This document shows positions 42,422-51,945 of a stretch of DNA of 64,000 nucleotides, piece after piece. Position numbers and translations under genes: made by a program. Within the stretch, counting starts at the first letter, position 1; the number at the start of each line of letters is the position of its first letter. The notes under the pieces were generated by a model. That model did not search any database and was not told the DNA's origin. It saw nothing but the letters and a program-made list of their open reading frames with translations. The DNA comes from CAMBRQ01 sp945870325. Its GTDB lineage: Bacteria; Bacillota; Clostridia; Lachnospirales; Lachnospiraceae. The stretch spans positions 1-64,000 of the forward strand of contig NZ_JBNPMC010000006.1 in assembly GCF_050313795.1 (NCBI RefSeq), in the 5' to 3' direction.

Positions 42422-43618
42422 ATGAAAAGAATAGTGAGAACAGAGTATCTGAACAGAATCGTGGAACTAAACCAAACCCCGGATATTAAAATTATTACAG
42501 GTATTCGCCGTTCGGGAAAGTCAGAATTGATGCGGGCATATATTGAGTATCTGAAAAGTCATTTTGAAAATATCAATATCATTTTTGTTGATTTTATGGA
42601 TCTGGCATATGAAGAACTCAAAGAATATCACGCGCTCCATGCTTATGTGGAGGAGCATTACCAGACGGAAAGAATGAACTACCTTTTCGTGGATGAAGTC
42701 CAGATGTGTCCCCAATTTGAGTTGGCAATCAACAGTCTTTACTCCAAAGAAAAATATGATATTTATGTTACAGGTTCTAATGCTTTTTTATTGAGTGCTG
42801 ATCTGGCAACTCTTTTTACCGGACGTTATATAGAGATTCATGTATTCCCATTTAGTTTCCGGGAATACTGCCAATATTATAGTGAAACTGGTGACAAAGA
42901 GAAACTTTTTGATGAATATTCCATGAAGGGAGGCCTGGCAGGCTCTTACATTTACAGAACGGAACAGGACAGAATTAATTATATTAAAGAAGTTTATGAA
43001 ACGATTGTCACAAGAGATCTTGTGCAGAAATATTCTCTGCCGGATACTTTGGTTTTACAGCGATTGAGTGAATTTCTCATGGACAACATCAGTAATCTGA
43101 CGTCTCCGAATAAGGTAAGTCAGCTTTTGACGGCGAACAAGACAACAACCAATCATGTAACCGTTGGCAGGTATATCAAATATTTGTGTAACGCCTTTGT
43201 TTTTTATGACACGAAGCGCTATGATATTCGCGGAAAAAAGTATCTGGAAAGTTCTGAGAAATTTTATCTGTGTGATACGGGCATCCGATATGCAGTTCTG
43301 GGAAGCCGGAATATTGATTACGGCAGGGTATACGAGAATATAGTTTGCATTGAACTGCTTCGCCGGGGATATGATGTGTATGTCGGAAAACTATATCAGA
43401 AGGAAATCGATTTTGTAGCACAAAAAGGGAGCGAGAAAATTTATATCCAGGTCAGTGATAACATTTCGGAGCAGAAAACGCTGGAAAGAGAATGTTCACC
43501 GTTGCTGCAAATTCGAGATGCTTATCCCAAAAAAATCATTGCCAGGACACGACATTCGAAATACAGTTACGAAGGTATTGAAATTTACGATATAGTTGAT
43601 TGGCTATTGCAGGAATAA
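42422..43618 (+). CDS. AAA_14 / DUF4143 ATP-binding protein
   Basis: 398 residues from ATG 42422. Walker A GIRRSGKSELM near residues 26-36, Walker B LFVDEVQM, YVTGSNAFLLS and TGRYIEIHVFPFSFREY, then the DUF4143 nuclease-like C-terminal domain (EKFYLCDTGIRYAVLG, GRVYENIVCIELLRRGYDVY, KEIDFVAQKG) with a restriction-endonuclease-like E-D-QVS pattern. Very common in gut anaerobes and archaea, function unknown; often regarded as a mobile or defence-like stand-alone ATPase. The ribosome site is weak. Confidence 0.85.
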   Translation: MKRIVRTEYLNRIVELNQTPDIKIITGIRRSGKSELMRAYIEYLKSHFENINIIFVDFMDLAYEELKEYHALHAYVEEHYQTERMNYLFVDEVQMCPQFELAINSLYSKEKYDIYVTGSNAFLLSADLATLFTGRYIEIHVFPFSFREYCQYYSETGDKEKLFDEYSMKGGLAGSYIYRTEQDRINYIKEVYETIVTRDLVQKYSLPDTLVLQRLSEFLMDNISNLTSPNKVSQLLTANKTTTNHVTVGRYIKYLCNAFVFYDTKRYDIRGKKYLESSEKFYLCDTGIRYAVLGSRNIDYGRVYENIVCIELLRRGYDVYVGKLYQKEIDFVAQKGSEKIYIQVSDNISEQKTLERECSPLLQIRDAYPKKIIARTRHSKYSYEGIEIYDIVDWLLQE

Positions 43619-43649
43619 AAATGGTGTGCAATGAACATAACACCCCGAG

Positions 43650-43853
43650 GTGAGAGACTGTGTAGAGGATAATACATTATTTCATTTTCATGAGAATCCG
43701 AATCCGGCATGCCCAGTAGGAAGGAATATCCATAATATTCTGGATGATAAGCTGGTGCGAGTGCAGAATGCGATGGAGCGTGAACTTGCGTCTATCACGA
43801 TGGCGGATATGAAGCAGGATTTGGAGAGATGTCTGAAGCAGGAAGAAAACTGA
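43650..43853 (+). CDS. 67-residue hypothetical protein
   Basis: GTG start with GAGG upstream; reads ...FHFHENPNPACPVGRN and ends with a charged helix (MADMKQDLERCLKQEEN). No family recognised. It may be the tail of a longer gene lost by deletion; a good terminator follows, which supports transcription of at least its remains. Confidence 0.4.
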   Translation: MRDCVEDNTLFHFHENPNPACPVGRNIHNILDDKLVRVQNAMERELASITMADMKQDLERCLKQEEN

Positions 43854-43858
43854 GATTA

Positions 43859-43887
43859 CAAGGAGGGATTCCCCTCCTTTTTTTAAT
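43859..43887 (+). terminator. terminator before the convergent GntR gene
   Basis: AAGGAGGG-ATTC-CCCTCCTT followed by TTTTT. It overlaps the stop region of the minus-strand regulator gene. Confidence 0.8.
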
Positions 43888-44587
43888 AATATAGTTGTCT
43901 CTCCCCATCAATCGTCTCTTTCAATCGATATTCTGACAATTTCAGTGCCTTTGTAAGATCTCCACTGCGAATAAATGCAAGGAGTTGCTCGTTATATTGG
44001 ATGAGCGGTTCTTTTCCATAGAGTTGATAATACCGAAGCCACAGATTACAGCATGGTTCCCGGAAAGAGCCGTAATACAGAGGCAGAAGGATATTCCCGC
44101 TGATAATACATAATTCATGGTCGAATCTAAAACAGCAGTCAGCGAATTCTGTGCCGTTCTGGCAGTTACGGATATCCTCCAGAATCTGTTCCATCGTCAG
44201 GAATTCTTTCATAGTGATCTTCGGGACTACCAGTTTTAAAATCAGGGTTTCCAGAGCCGACCGGACTTCCAGCAAAGCCTTTACCTCGTCCCTACGAAGC
44301 ATTCTGCCGTTATAACTCATGATAGATACGAGGGTAGTCAGGGAACCGCTGCGCCGATAGTCTGCGACAAAGACTCCAATACGCGGACGGATCTCAAGGA
44401 ATCCTTTTCCTTCCATCTCTGCCAGCCCGGCATTCACAATGGTACGGCTGACCCCCATCTGCTCGGCAAGGATACGTTCTGAGGGCAGTTTCTCTCCAAC
44501 CTGAAGTTCCCCTGATAAAATCATACTTTCTAATTCTTTTACAAAAAGCCCTTTTAGAGAAGGGGCAGATATTTTCTTGAATCCCAT
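43883..44587 (-). CDS. FadR-subfamily GntR regulator
   Basis: 234 residues from ATG 44587 (AGGAGTG seven bases before). Winged helix: LESMILSGELQVGEKLPSER, LAEQMGVSRTIVNAGLAEME; all-helical FCD effector domain with metal-binding histidine/aspartate pattern (RFDHELCIISGN). FCD regulators usually sense small carboxylates such as lactate or sugar acids. It is divergent from the Fe-S oxidoreductase/HypAB operon, and matching palindromes lie before each gene, so it probably controls both. Confidence 0.88.
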   Translation of the reverse strand: MGFKKISAPSLKGLFVKELESMILSGELQVGEKLPSERILAEQMGVSRTIVNAGLAEMEGKGFLEIRPRIGVFVADYRRSGSLTTLVSIMSYNGRMLRRDEVKALLEVRSALETLILKLVVPKITMKEFLTMEQILEDIRNCQNGTEFADCCFRFDHELCIISGNILLPLYYGSFREPCCNLWLRYYQLYGKEPLIQYNEQLLAFIRSGDLTKALKLSEYRLKETIDGERQLYY

Positions 44588-44613
44588 AGTAGCACTCCTG
44601 TTATGTTGGCGCT

Positions 44614-44626
44614 CTGGTAATACCAG
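44614..44626. promoter_or_regulatory. GntR operator 1, CTGGTAATACCAG
   Basis: Perfect 13-bp palindrome, 27 bases before the regulator's start codon. It differs in one base from operator 2 at 44761-44773. The TGGT-N-ACCA plan is that of FadR-subfamily regulators such as LldR/PdhR. Confidence 0.7.
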
Positions 44627-44701
44627 ATAATCAGAGTCTAGCATAAATATAAAAAAAACGCAATAAAAGGATGAAAGATCATACAAAACAAGTAGGTTTT
44701 A

Positions 44702-44773
44702 TTGACTGTATTTTGTGAAAAATGTTATAACTTAGATAAGTATTTAACAAAATATAATTACTGGTAATTCCAG
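44702..44773 (+). promoter_or_regulatory. promoter and GntR operator 2 of the Fe-S/HypAB operon
   Basis: TTGACT (44702-44707), 18 bases, TATAAC (44726-44731), then CTGGTAATTCCAG at 44761-44773 downstream of the start site, where a bound repressor would block elongation. The operon's start codon is at 44815 with GGAGG before it. Confidence 0.65.
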
Positions 44774-44814
44774 TAAAGAGCGGAATCACATATAACGTAA
44801 AGGAGGAAATACAG

Positions 44815-47514
44815 ATGAAAAAACAGGAACTGAGACCCAAGATTGTAAAATTGTGTAAAATCGTGGGAGGCTTAACCGGAGTGGTCAATAAGATTGATGA
44901 GAATGCACCGGAATATTATTCTCTGGCCTCGATTCTAACGGATGATGAAGCGGATGTAGCCATTGCCTGTGGACTTAGAAAAGAGCGTACGGTGGAGTAT
45001 CTTGCAAAAAAGGTAGGGAAATCGGAGGAGGAAGTACATAGACTGGCAGAGCATTTGGCATGGATTGGCGTATTCCGGGTGACGACAGATCCGATAGATA
45101 AGAAGGACCGGTATTATATGCAGATATTCGCACCGGGAATTATGGAGATGCTGGTGAATAATCAGGATCTTCTAAAGACGCATCCGGAGGTGGCAAGAGC
45201 ATTTGAAGAATACACTCGGATTCGTATGGCGAATATGGCACCGATGATGCCGAACGGCTATGGACTTATGAGGGTGATTCCCGTGGAGAGCGCTTTAAAG
45301 AATGTAAAAGGAGTCCATAAATATGACCGGTTAAGCTATTATATCGATAAATACGATATTTTCTCTGTATCGCCTTGTTCCTGCCGTGCATCCAGACGTG
45401 TTCTTGGGGATAGCTGCGGGCATCTGGAAGAAGATATGTGTATCCAGATGGGAAAAGGTGCAGAACATTACATCCGGACCGGACGGGCTCGCCAGATATC
45501 TCGGGAAGAAGTGTATGAGATTATCAAACGCGCAGAAGACAATGGACTGATGCATGATATTCCGAATGTGGAAGAAGCAGGAGAGAGCGCGGCAATCTGT
45601 AACTGTTGTGCATGTTCCTGTTTTGGACTTCGTGTCGGTATGATGTATGGCGCCAGAGACTTGATCCGTTCTAATTATACGGCTGTTATTGATGAGAGCA
45701 AATGTGTGGCATGTGGACAATGTGTGGAGAACTGTCCGGGCAATGCGCTGAAACTGGGACAGAAATTATGTACGGAAACTCCGCTCCCACATGTGGAATA
45801 TAAAAAGATGAGTGACAGCCTGTGGAGTAAGAAAGACTGGAATGTAGATTACAGAGAAAATAGAGAAGATGTTGTGCCAACCGGAACTGCACCGTGTAAG
45901 ACTGCCTGTCCGGCACATATTGCAGTACAGGGATATCTCAGGCTGGCAGCAGAAGGAAGATACAAGGATGCATTGGCTTTGATTAAGAAAGAAAATCCAT
46001 TTCCGGCAGTATGCGGCCGCATCTGTAACCATCGCTGTGAGACGGAATGTACACGTGGAAATGTGGACGAAGCGGTTGCCATTGATGAAGTAAAGCGGTT
46101 TATAGCAGATCATGACCTATATGCAGAGACCAGATACATTCCTCCGATGGTGAATCAGATTGGGAGACCTTATCCGCAGAAGATCGCGATTATCGGAGCA
46201 GGTCCTGCTGGTATGAGTTGTGCGTTTTACCTGGCACAAAAGGGCTATTCTCCGGTAGTATTCGATAAGGCTATGCGTCCGGGTGGTATGCTGATGAATG
46301 GAATCCCGTCTTTCCGGTTAGAGAAGGATGTGGTAGAGGCAGAGATTGATATCCTGCGTGAGATGGGCGTGGAATTCAGATGTGGAGTTAAAGTTGGCAA
46401 AGATATTACGATAGAAGAACTGAGGACACAAGGATTTAAGGCCTTCTATCTTGCGATTGGCGCACAGGGAGGTCGCAGTGTCGGTGTGCCTGGCGAAGAG
46501 GCAGACGGTGTCCTGGCAGGTGTCAAGTTTATGACAGATGTGAATCTTGGAAAAGATATCACACTGACAGGAAGGACAGTTGTAATCGGTGGCGGCAATG
46601 TGGCTGTGGATGTGGCAAGAACGGCAGCCCGTGTGGGATCTGATACTGTTTCCATGTTCTGTCTGGAGTCCAGAGATATTATGCCGGCAGCGGAAGATGA
46701 AGTGAAAGAGGCAGAAGAAGAAGGTATCCAGGTACAGAATGGCTGGGGACCAAAAGAGATTCTGACAGAAGATGGAAAAGTAAAGGGAATTGTCCTTAAA
46801 AAATGCACGGCAGTATTCGATGCGAATCATCGGTTTGCACCGCAGTATGACGAGAGTGACCTTCTTACGGTAGAATGTGAGAATATCCTGATGTCCGTTG
46901 GACAGTCCATTGAGTGGGGAGACCTTCTTGCAGGGACAAAAGTGGAATTGAATCGGAATGGCACCGTGAAGGCAGATGCACTTACTTACCAGACGACAGA
47001 ACCGGATATCTTTGCCGGAGGTGATGTATATACAGGACCGAAATTTGCGATTGATGCGATTGCAGCCGGCAAAGAAGCGGCAATATCATTGCACCGTTAT
47101 GTTCAGCCGGGACAGACTCTGACGATGGGACGTGACAGGAGGAATTATCGTGCGCTGGATAAGAAGAATGTTCTGATTCCGATTGAGTCATTTGATAACT
47201 GCAGGCGCCAGATTCCAGGTTATAATTCTGCTAAGGCAAAGAGTTTTGGAGATACCCGTGTTACATTTACCGAAGAGCAGGTAAAGAAGGAGACGGCACG
47301 ATGCTTAAGTTGTGGTGCTACGAAGGTGGATTCGTATCTATGTGTTGGCTGTGGACTATGTACCACAAAGTGTGAATTTGATGCGATCAAGTTAGAAAAG
47401 ACCAGAGAAATGCGTCCGGTACAGGCAGGTAGTTTTGAGACGATGCCGATCAAGGTGGCAGAGCATGTGGTAAAGAAAGCAGGCAAGATGATTGCAAAGA
47501 ATGTAAAACGGTAA
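44815..47514 (+). CDS. large Fe-S flavoprotein: winged-helix/Fe-S domain fused to GltD-type NAD(P)H oxidoreductase
   Basis: 899 residues, soluble. 1-110: winged-helix-like (TVEYLAKKVGKSEEEVHRLA). 185-270: CSC (188-190), C201, C209 and CNCCACSC (262-269). 297-307: ferredoxin site CVACGQCVENC. 361-412: GltD-type Fe-S cysteines (CKTAC, VCGRICNHRCETEC). FAD loop IIGAGPAGMSCA from ~459, NAD(P)H loop VVIGGGNVAVDVA near 580. End: further cysteine clusters (CLSCGA, CVGCGLCTTKC). It should move electrons between NAD(P)H and a ferredoxin-like or metal centre. First gene of the HypAB operon. True partner unknown. Confidence 0.82.
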   Translation: MKKQELRPKIVKLCKIVGGLTGVVNKIDENAPEYYSLASILTDDEADVAIACGLRKERTVEYLAKKVGKSEEEVHRLAEHLAWIGVFRVTTDPIDKKDRYYMQIFAPGIMEMLVNNQDLLKTHPEVARAFEEYTRIRMANMAPMMPNGYGLMRVIPVESALKNVKGVHKYDRLSYYIDKYDIFSVSPCSCRASRRVLGDSCGHLEEDMCIQMGKGAEHYIRTGRARQISREEVYEIIKRAEDNGLMHDIPNVEEAGESAAICNCCACSCFGLRVGMMYGARDLIRSNYTAVIDESKCVACGQCVENCPGNALKLGQKLCTETPLPHVEYKKMSDSLWSKKDWNVDYRENREDVVPTGTAPCKTACPAHIAVQGYLRLAAEGRYKDALALIKKENPFPAVCGRICNHRCETECTRGNVDEAVAIDEVKRFIADHDLYAETRYIPPMVNQIGRPYPQKIAIIGAGPAGMSCAFYLAQKGYSPVVFDKAMRPGGMLMNGIPSFRLEKDVVEAEIDILREMGVEFRCGVKVGKDITIEELRTQGFKAFYLAIGAQGGRSVGVPGEEADGVLAGVKFMTDVNLGKDITLTGRTVVIGGGNVAVDVARTAARVGSDTVSMFCLESRDIMPAAEDEVKEAEEEGIQVQNGWGPKEILTEDGKVKGIVLKKCTAVFDANHRFAPQYDESDLLTVECENILMSVGQSIEWGDLLAGTKVELNRNGTVKADALTYQTTEPDIFAGGDVYTGPKFAIDAIAAGKEAAISLHRYVQPGQTLTMGRDRRNYRALDKKNVLIPIESFDNCRRQIPGYNSAKAKSFGDTRVTFTEEQVKKETARCLSCGATKVDSYLCVGCGLCTTKCEFDAIKLEKTREMRPVQAGSFETMPIKVAEHVVKKAGKMIAKNVKR

Positions 47515-47525
47515 GAGGCAAAGTT

Positions 47526-47867
47526 ATGCATGAATTAGGATTATGCGATGCCATTGTCAAGATGATGGATGGCATTCTTGAGCAAGAACGTATGGAAGGT
47601 GCGAATAAGATTGTACTGGAGATTGGGGAATTAAGCGGTGTAGAAGCACATTTTATGGAAGATAGCTGGATAGCAGTAACTGCTCGGACGAAATACGAAG
47701 ATACAGAACTCCAGATCGAGATGGTTCCAGGGATTGCTCGGTGTTTGGACTGTGGAGAGGAATGCAGGGCGGTTACATGCAATCTCAGATGCCCGTTATG
47801 CGGGAGTGTAAAACTGGCGCCGATATCAGGAACAGACATGACGATTAAAAGTATTGAAGCATATTAA
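47526..47867 (+). CDS. hypA: HypA nickel-insertion protein (copy 1)
   Basis: 113 residues. MHELGL at the start carries the Ni-binding His2; the zinc site is CLDCGEEC followed by CPLCG. HypA with HypB delivers nickel to [NiFe]-hydrogenase precursors (or to urease in some bacteria). It lies 11 bases after the Fe-S flavoprotein gene. No hydrogenase subunit or HypCDEF is in view, so the client is unknown. Confidence 0.9.
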   Translation: MHELGLCDAIVKMMDGILEQERMEGANKIVLEIGELSGVEAHFMEDSWIAVTARTKYEDTELQIEMVPGIARCLDCGEECRAVTCNLRCPLCGSVKLAPISGTDMTIKSIEAY

Positions 47868-47885
47868 GGGAGGAAGGAGAATAAG

Positions 47886-48554
47886 ATGGACAAATTCAGA
47901 GTAATTGAAGTAAAGCAGAGTATATTTGAGAACAATGACAAACAGGCGGAGGAACTTCGCAAGGAATTAAAAGAGCAGGGAGTCTATCTTCTGAATCTGA
48001 TGTCAAGTCCTGGCTCCGGTAAGACGACGACACTTAGCCGAACCATAGAGGCACTTCGGGATGAGATGAAGATTGGAGTCATGGAAGCGGATATCGATTC
48101 CGATGTAGATGCACGTACTATAGAACAACTGGGAGCGAAGGCAATCCAACTGCATACTGGAGGTATGTGCCATCTGGATGCTGATATGACTAGACAAGGA
48201 ATTGAGAACTTTGGCGTGGACGGACTGGACCTGGTGATTCTTGAGAATGTGGGCAATCTGGTCTGTCCGGCAGAATTTGATACTGGAGCTTCTAAAAATG
48301 CTATGGTTCTTTCCGTTCCGGAAGGGCATGATAAGCCGCTTAAGTATCCGCTGATGTTCAGCGTGTGTGATGTGGTACTGGTAAATAAAATGGACGTTCT
48401 GCCATATTTTGACTTTGATATGGAGAAATGTAAAGAGTACGTGCACATGCGTAATCCGAAAGCAACGGTAATCCCTATCTGTGCAAAGACTGGCGAGGGG
48501 ATGGAACAGTGGTTCGACTGGCTTCGAAGAGAAGTAGCGCAGTGGAACGCGTAG
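47886..48554 (+). CDS. hypB: HypB GTPase for nickel insertion
   Basis: 222 residues: P-loop SSPGSGKTTTLSRT, metal-site segment GGMCHLDADM, ENVGNLVCPAEFD and NKMD for guanine recognition. No histidine-rich N-terminal nickel store. GTP hydrolysis drives nickel transfer with HypA. Located between the two Fe-S flavoprotein genes in one operon with two hypA copies, which is unusual for hydrogenase maturation. Confidence 0.92.
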   Translation: MDKFRVIEVKQSIFENNDKQAEELRKELKEQGVYLLNLMSSPGSGKTTTLSRTIEALRDEMKIGVMEADIDSDVDARTIEQLGAKAIQLHTGGMCHLDADMTRQGIENFGVDGLDLVILENVGNLVCPAEFDTGASKNAMVLSVPEGHDKPLKYPLMFSVCDVVLVNKMDVLPYFDFDMEKCKEYVHMRNPKATVIPICAKTGEGMEQWFDWLRREVAQWNA

Positions 48555-48576
48555 AAGAGGCAGGAGGAGTGAAGAT

Positions 48577-51130
48577 ATGGCAAAGAAAAAAGTAGAAGGC
48601 CGTGAACCGATTCTAAAACTCGGGCAAATGATCACTGACCGAATCGGGGTAAAAGTGACGGCAGATGATCCGGAATATTGGGGGCTGGCAGGAGTCGTAA
48701 CGGATGAGATGGCAGAGGTTGCATTGAAGATGGGTGTTCGTAAGCCTAAGACCCTGGATGAGATGGTAAAACTGACAGGGATGGAACGAGAGTATCTGAA
48801 AGATCTGCTGCAGCGAATGGGTGAGATCGGAATTATTGAATTCGGATGGGAGAATCCCAGACATGAGAAACAGTATATCCTGCCTATGTTTGTTCCGGGT
48901 AGTGCGGAATATCTGAATATGAATATGGAGCAGATCAGAGAGCATCCGGAAGTGGCAAAATTCTTTGAGCGTATGACCTTCCTGCCACTTGAAAAGATTA
49001 CTCCGATGGTACCGCCCGGAGGTGCCGGTATCGGGATGCATGTAATCCCGGTGGAGAAGGCAATCGAGGCGGAAAATAAATCTATCAGTATTGAGCACAT
49101 CTCGCATTGGCTGGATAAATACGACGGCAAGTATGCAGCAACCCCATGTTCCTGCCGCTATTCTCGCACTGTCCTGGGAGAAGGCTGTGCGGATGACCCG
49201 GAGGACTGGTGCATCGGTGTAGGGGATATGGCGGACTTCATGGTGGAAGTACAAAAAGGCAGATATATTACAAGAGAAGAAGTTCTTGAGATCTTCCAGA
49301 AGGCAGAAGATAATGGATTCGTTCATCAGATCACGAATATTGACGGTGAGGATAAGATTATCGGTATTTGTAATTGCAATGTAGAAATCTGTAATGCGCT
49401 TCGTACCTCACAGTTATTCAATACACCGAACATGTCCCGTTCTGCTTATGTTGCCAGAGTGGAGAAGGAGAACTGTGTGGCGTGTGGGCGCTGCGTAGAA
49501 TATTGTCCTGCCGGCGCGGTAAAATTAGGTCAGAAACTCTGTACCAAAGATGGACCGGTAGAATATCCAAAGCATGAACTGCCGGATAGAGTAAAGTGGG
49601 GACCGGAGAAATGGGATGTAGATTACCGTGACAATAACCGAATCAACTGTTATGATACCGGAACCGCTCCGTGTAAGACTGCCTGTCCTGCACATATTGC
49701 AGTACAGGGATATCGCAGAGCAGGATCTAAAAGCAGAGACCAGATATATACCTCCGGTAGTTACTCCTACACTTCGGGGACCATTTCCGCAGAAGATTGC
49801 GATTATTGGTGCCGGACCGGCGGGCTTAAGCTGTGCGTTCTATCTGGCGACCAAAGGATATCATCCAACCGTGTTTGAGAAGAATGATCGTCCGGGGGGT
49901 ATGCTGGTATATGGCATCCCATCTTTTAAATTGGAAAAAGATGTGGTGGATGCGGAGATAGAGATTATCCGTGAATTAGGTGTAGAAATTAAGTGCGGCG
50001 TGGAAGTCGGAAAAGATATTACGCTGGAAGAATTGCGATTTCAGGGGTATGAGGCATTCTATCTTGCAATCGGATGTCAGGGAAGTCGAAGTGCCGGAAT
50101 CCATGGTGAGGATGCAAAAGGTGTTATGAGTGCTGTGGAGTTCCTGCATACCGTGGCAGAGGACGATACATATAAGGTGACAGGCAGGTCTGTGATAATC
50201 GGAGGCGGCAATGTTGCCATCGATGTGGCACGTACGGGAAGACGCTGTGGTTCGGAAGAGGTGTCCATGTATTGTCTGGAGTCCAGAGAAGAGATGCCGG
50301 CATCTGCGGAAGAGATCATGGAGGCAGAGGAAGAAAATGTTGTGATCCATTGTGGATGGGGACCGAAAGAGATCCTGACAGAAGATGGCAAGGTGACAGG
50401 AATTGTATTAAAGAGATGTCTCTCTGTTTTTGATGAGGAACATAGATTCAGTCCGAAATATGATGAGAGTGACACCATTACAGTTGCATGTGATCATGTA
50501 TTCTTAAGTATTGGTCAGAGTATCCAGTGGGGAGATTTGCTTCAAGGGTCTAAGGTTGAACTGGGAAGAGGAAATGGCGCGAAAGCGGATGCGCTTACTT
50601 ATCAGACGGCGGAACCGGATATCTTCGTTGGCGGAGATGTGTACACCGGACCGAAATTCGCAATTGATGCTATTGCGGCAGGAAAGCAGGGAGCAGAATC
50701 GATCCATCGCTTCGTACATGAGAATGCAAGCCTGACGATCGGACGTAATCGCCGACAGTTTGTGGAACTTGATAAGAAGAATCTTGCGATTAATGTGAAC
50801 AGTTATGATCATTCTGAGCGTCAAACGGTAAATTTAGATCGTACGATTGATTCTAAGTATTCGTTCCGAGATGCGAAGAAGACGTTTACAGAAGAACAAG
50901 TGAAGATTGAGACTGCGAGATGCCTGGGATGTGGTGCGTCTGTGGTAGATGAGAACAAATGTATTGGCTGCGGTTTGTGTACGACAAAGTGCGAATTCGA
51001 TGCAATCCACCTTCACAGAGAGCATCCGGAATGCAGTAAGATGGTGAAGACAGAAGATAAGATGAAAGCAATCCTGCCATACATGCTGAAGCGAGAATTG
51101 AAGATTCGGTTCGGTAAGAAGGAGAAATAG
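48577..51130 (+). pseudogene. second Fe-S/GltD-type flavoprotein, broken by an out-of-frame deletion
   Basis: Paralogue of the 44815 gene with the same layout: winged-helix-like start, CSCRYSRTVLGEGC, CNCNVEIC, ferredoxin CVACGRCVEYC, then CKTACPAHIAVQGY. At 49711 the frame is lost: after QGY the expected ~54 residues holding the GltD cysteines (VCGRICNHRCETEC in the paralogue) are absent and the gene continues in another frame from IAEQDLKAETRYIPP to KK at 51130. The first frame ends at 49878. Either a pseudogene or two separate chains; an assembly error is possible. GGAGGAG precedes the start. Confidence 0.75.
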
Positions 51131-51133
51131 CCG

Positions 51134-51484
51134 ATGCATGAACTTGGAATTGTATTTCATATTATTGACAGCCTGACCGAAGTGGGGAAAGAGAACTCCT
51201 TAAGTAAGATTTCCAGTGTTACGCTGGAAATCGGCGAGGTGTCTGCGGTGTTATCGGACTATCTGACAGAGTGCTGGAAATGGGCAGTCGACCGGACGGA
51301 GTTACTAAAAGGAGCAGAATTGATCGTTGAGAAGATTCCCGCAGTTACTTATTGCGAGGATTGTGAGAGGACATACAGCACGGTTGAATATGGAAGGACT
51401 TGTCCGTATTGCGGAGGAGGAAATACGTATCTGATTCAGGGGAATGAGACAAATATTAAGGAGATAGAAGCCTGCGAAACCTAA
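51134..51484 (+). CDS. hypA: HypA nickel-insertion protein (copy 2)
   Basis: 116 residues, MHELGI start (His2), zinc cysteines YCEDCERT and CPYCGGG. Only distantly similar to the first copy, which suggests that each HypA was recruited with its own Fe-S flavoprotein: both are encoded directly after such a gene. Starts 3 bases after the broken paralogue; last gene of the operon. Confidence 0.88.
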   Translation: MHELGIVFHIIDSLTEVGKENSLSKISSVTLEIGEVSAVLSDYLTECWKWAVDRTELLKGAELIVEKIPAVTYCEDCERTYSTVEYGRTCPYCGGGNTYLIQGNETNIKEIEACET

Positions 51485-51518
51485 ACGATTCTATCTTTTT
51501 GCACATGGTTTATTATTG

Positions 51519-51545
51519 AGGAGGATCTTTGAATCCTCCTTTTTC
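51519..51545 (+). terminator. terminator of the HypAB operon
   Basis: AGGAGGAT-CTTTGA-ATCCTCCT followed by TTTTC. The homology shared with 55415-56070 begins right after it. Confidence 0.85.
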
Positions 51546-51631
51546 TATGCATAAAAGGCATGAAAAACCATTCAACCTAAGTATTAGACATATATGATAC
51601 ATTGGGAATATAATATCAACAGAAAGAAAAA

Positions 51632-51855
51632 ATCCATATGGACAGTTCTTCGTAGGAGAAAGTTATCTGAAGATGCTGACGACAGAAGGAGTTGGTGTAA
51701 GAAACGTAACGTTCGAACCAGGCTGCCGTAACAAGTGGCACATCCACCATGCAAAATCAGGCAGCGGACAGATCCTTCTGGTAACCGGTGGAAGAGGCTG
51801 GTATCAGGAATGGTGCGAATCGGTGTCTGATGAGGACTATGGGAAATTGTTGTAA
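51632..51855 (+). pseudogene. cupin gene, copy 1, with two deletions
   Basis: Corresponds to the intact gene at 55543 but lacks its ribosome site, start and first ~23 codons, and 47 internal codons with the second cupin motif. What remains reads YGQFFVGESYLKMLTTEGVG through LVTGGRGWYQE fused to WCESVSDEDYGKLL. Deletion ends lie in AATCCAT and GGAATGG repeats of the intact copy. Confidence 0.85.
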
Positions 51856-51913
51856 ACTATTGGCGTATTATGGAATAAAATGAAGAATTAAAATCGAACG
51901 TCTAATGAACAGA

Positions 51914-51945
51914 AGCAGGTGAACCGTATGTTTACCTGCTTTTCT
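51914..51945 (+). terminator. terminator, copy 1 (cupin repeat)
   Basis: AGCAGGTGAAC-CGTAT-GTTTACCTGCT then TTTTC; same as at 56029. The stretch 51946-52160 after it contains only a small ACACAT/ATGTGT stem and no gene. Confidence 0.75.

Noticed and set aside
48003..49130. 375-codon minus-strand frame opposite hypB and the second flavoprotein
   Set aside because: Ser/Ile/Arg-rich shadow, crosses two plus-strand genes with unmistakable motifs.
43883..51484. A [NiFe]-hydrogenase operon
   Set aside because: HypA and HypB are present but no large or small hydrogenase subunit motifs (e.g. RxCGxC) and no HypC, D, E or F were found.
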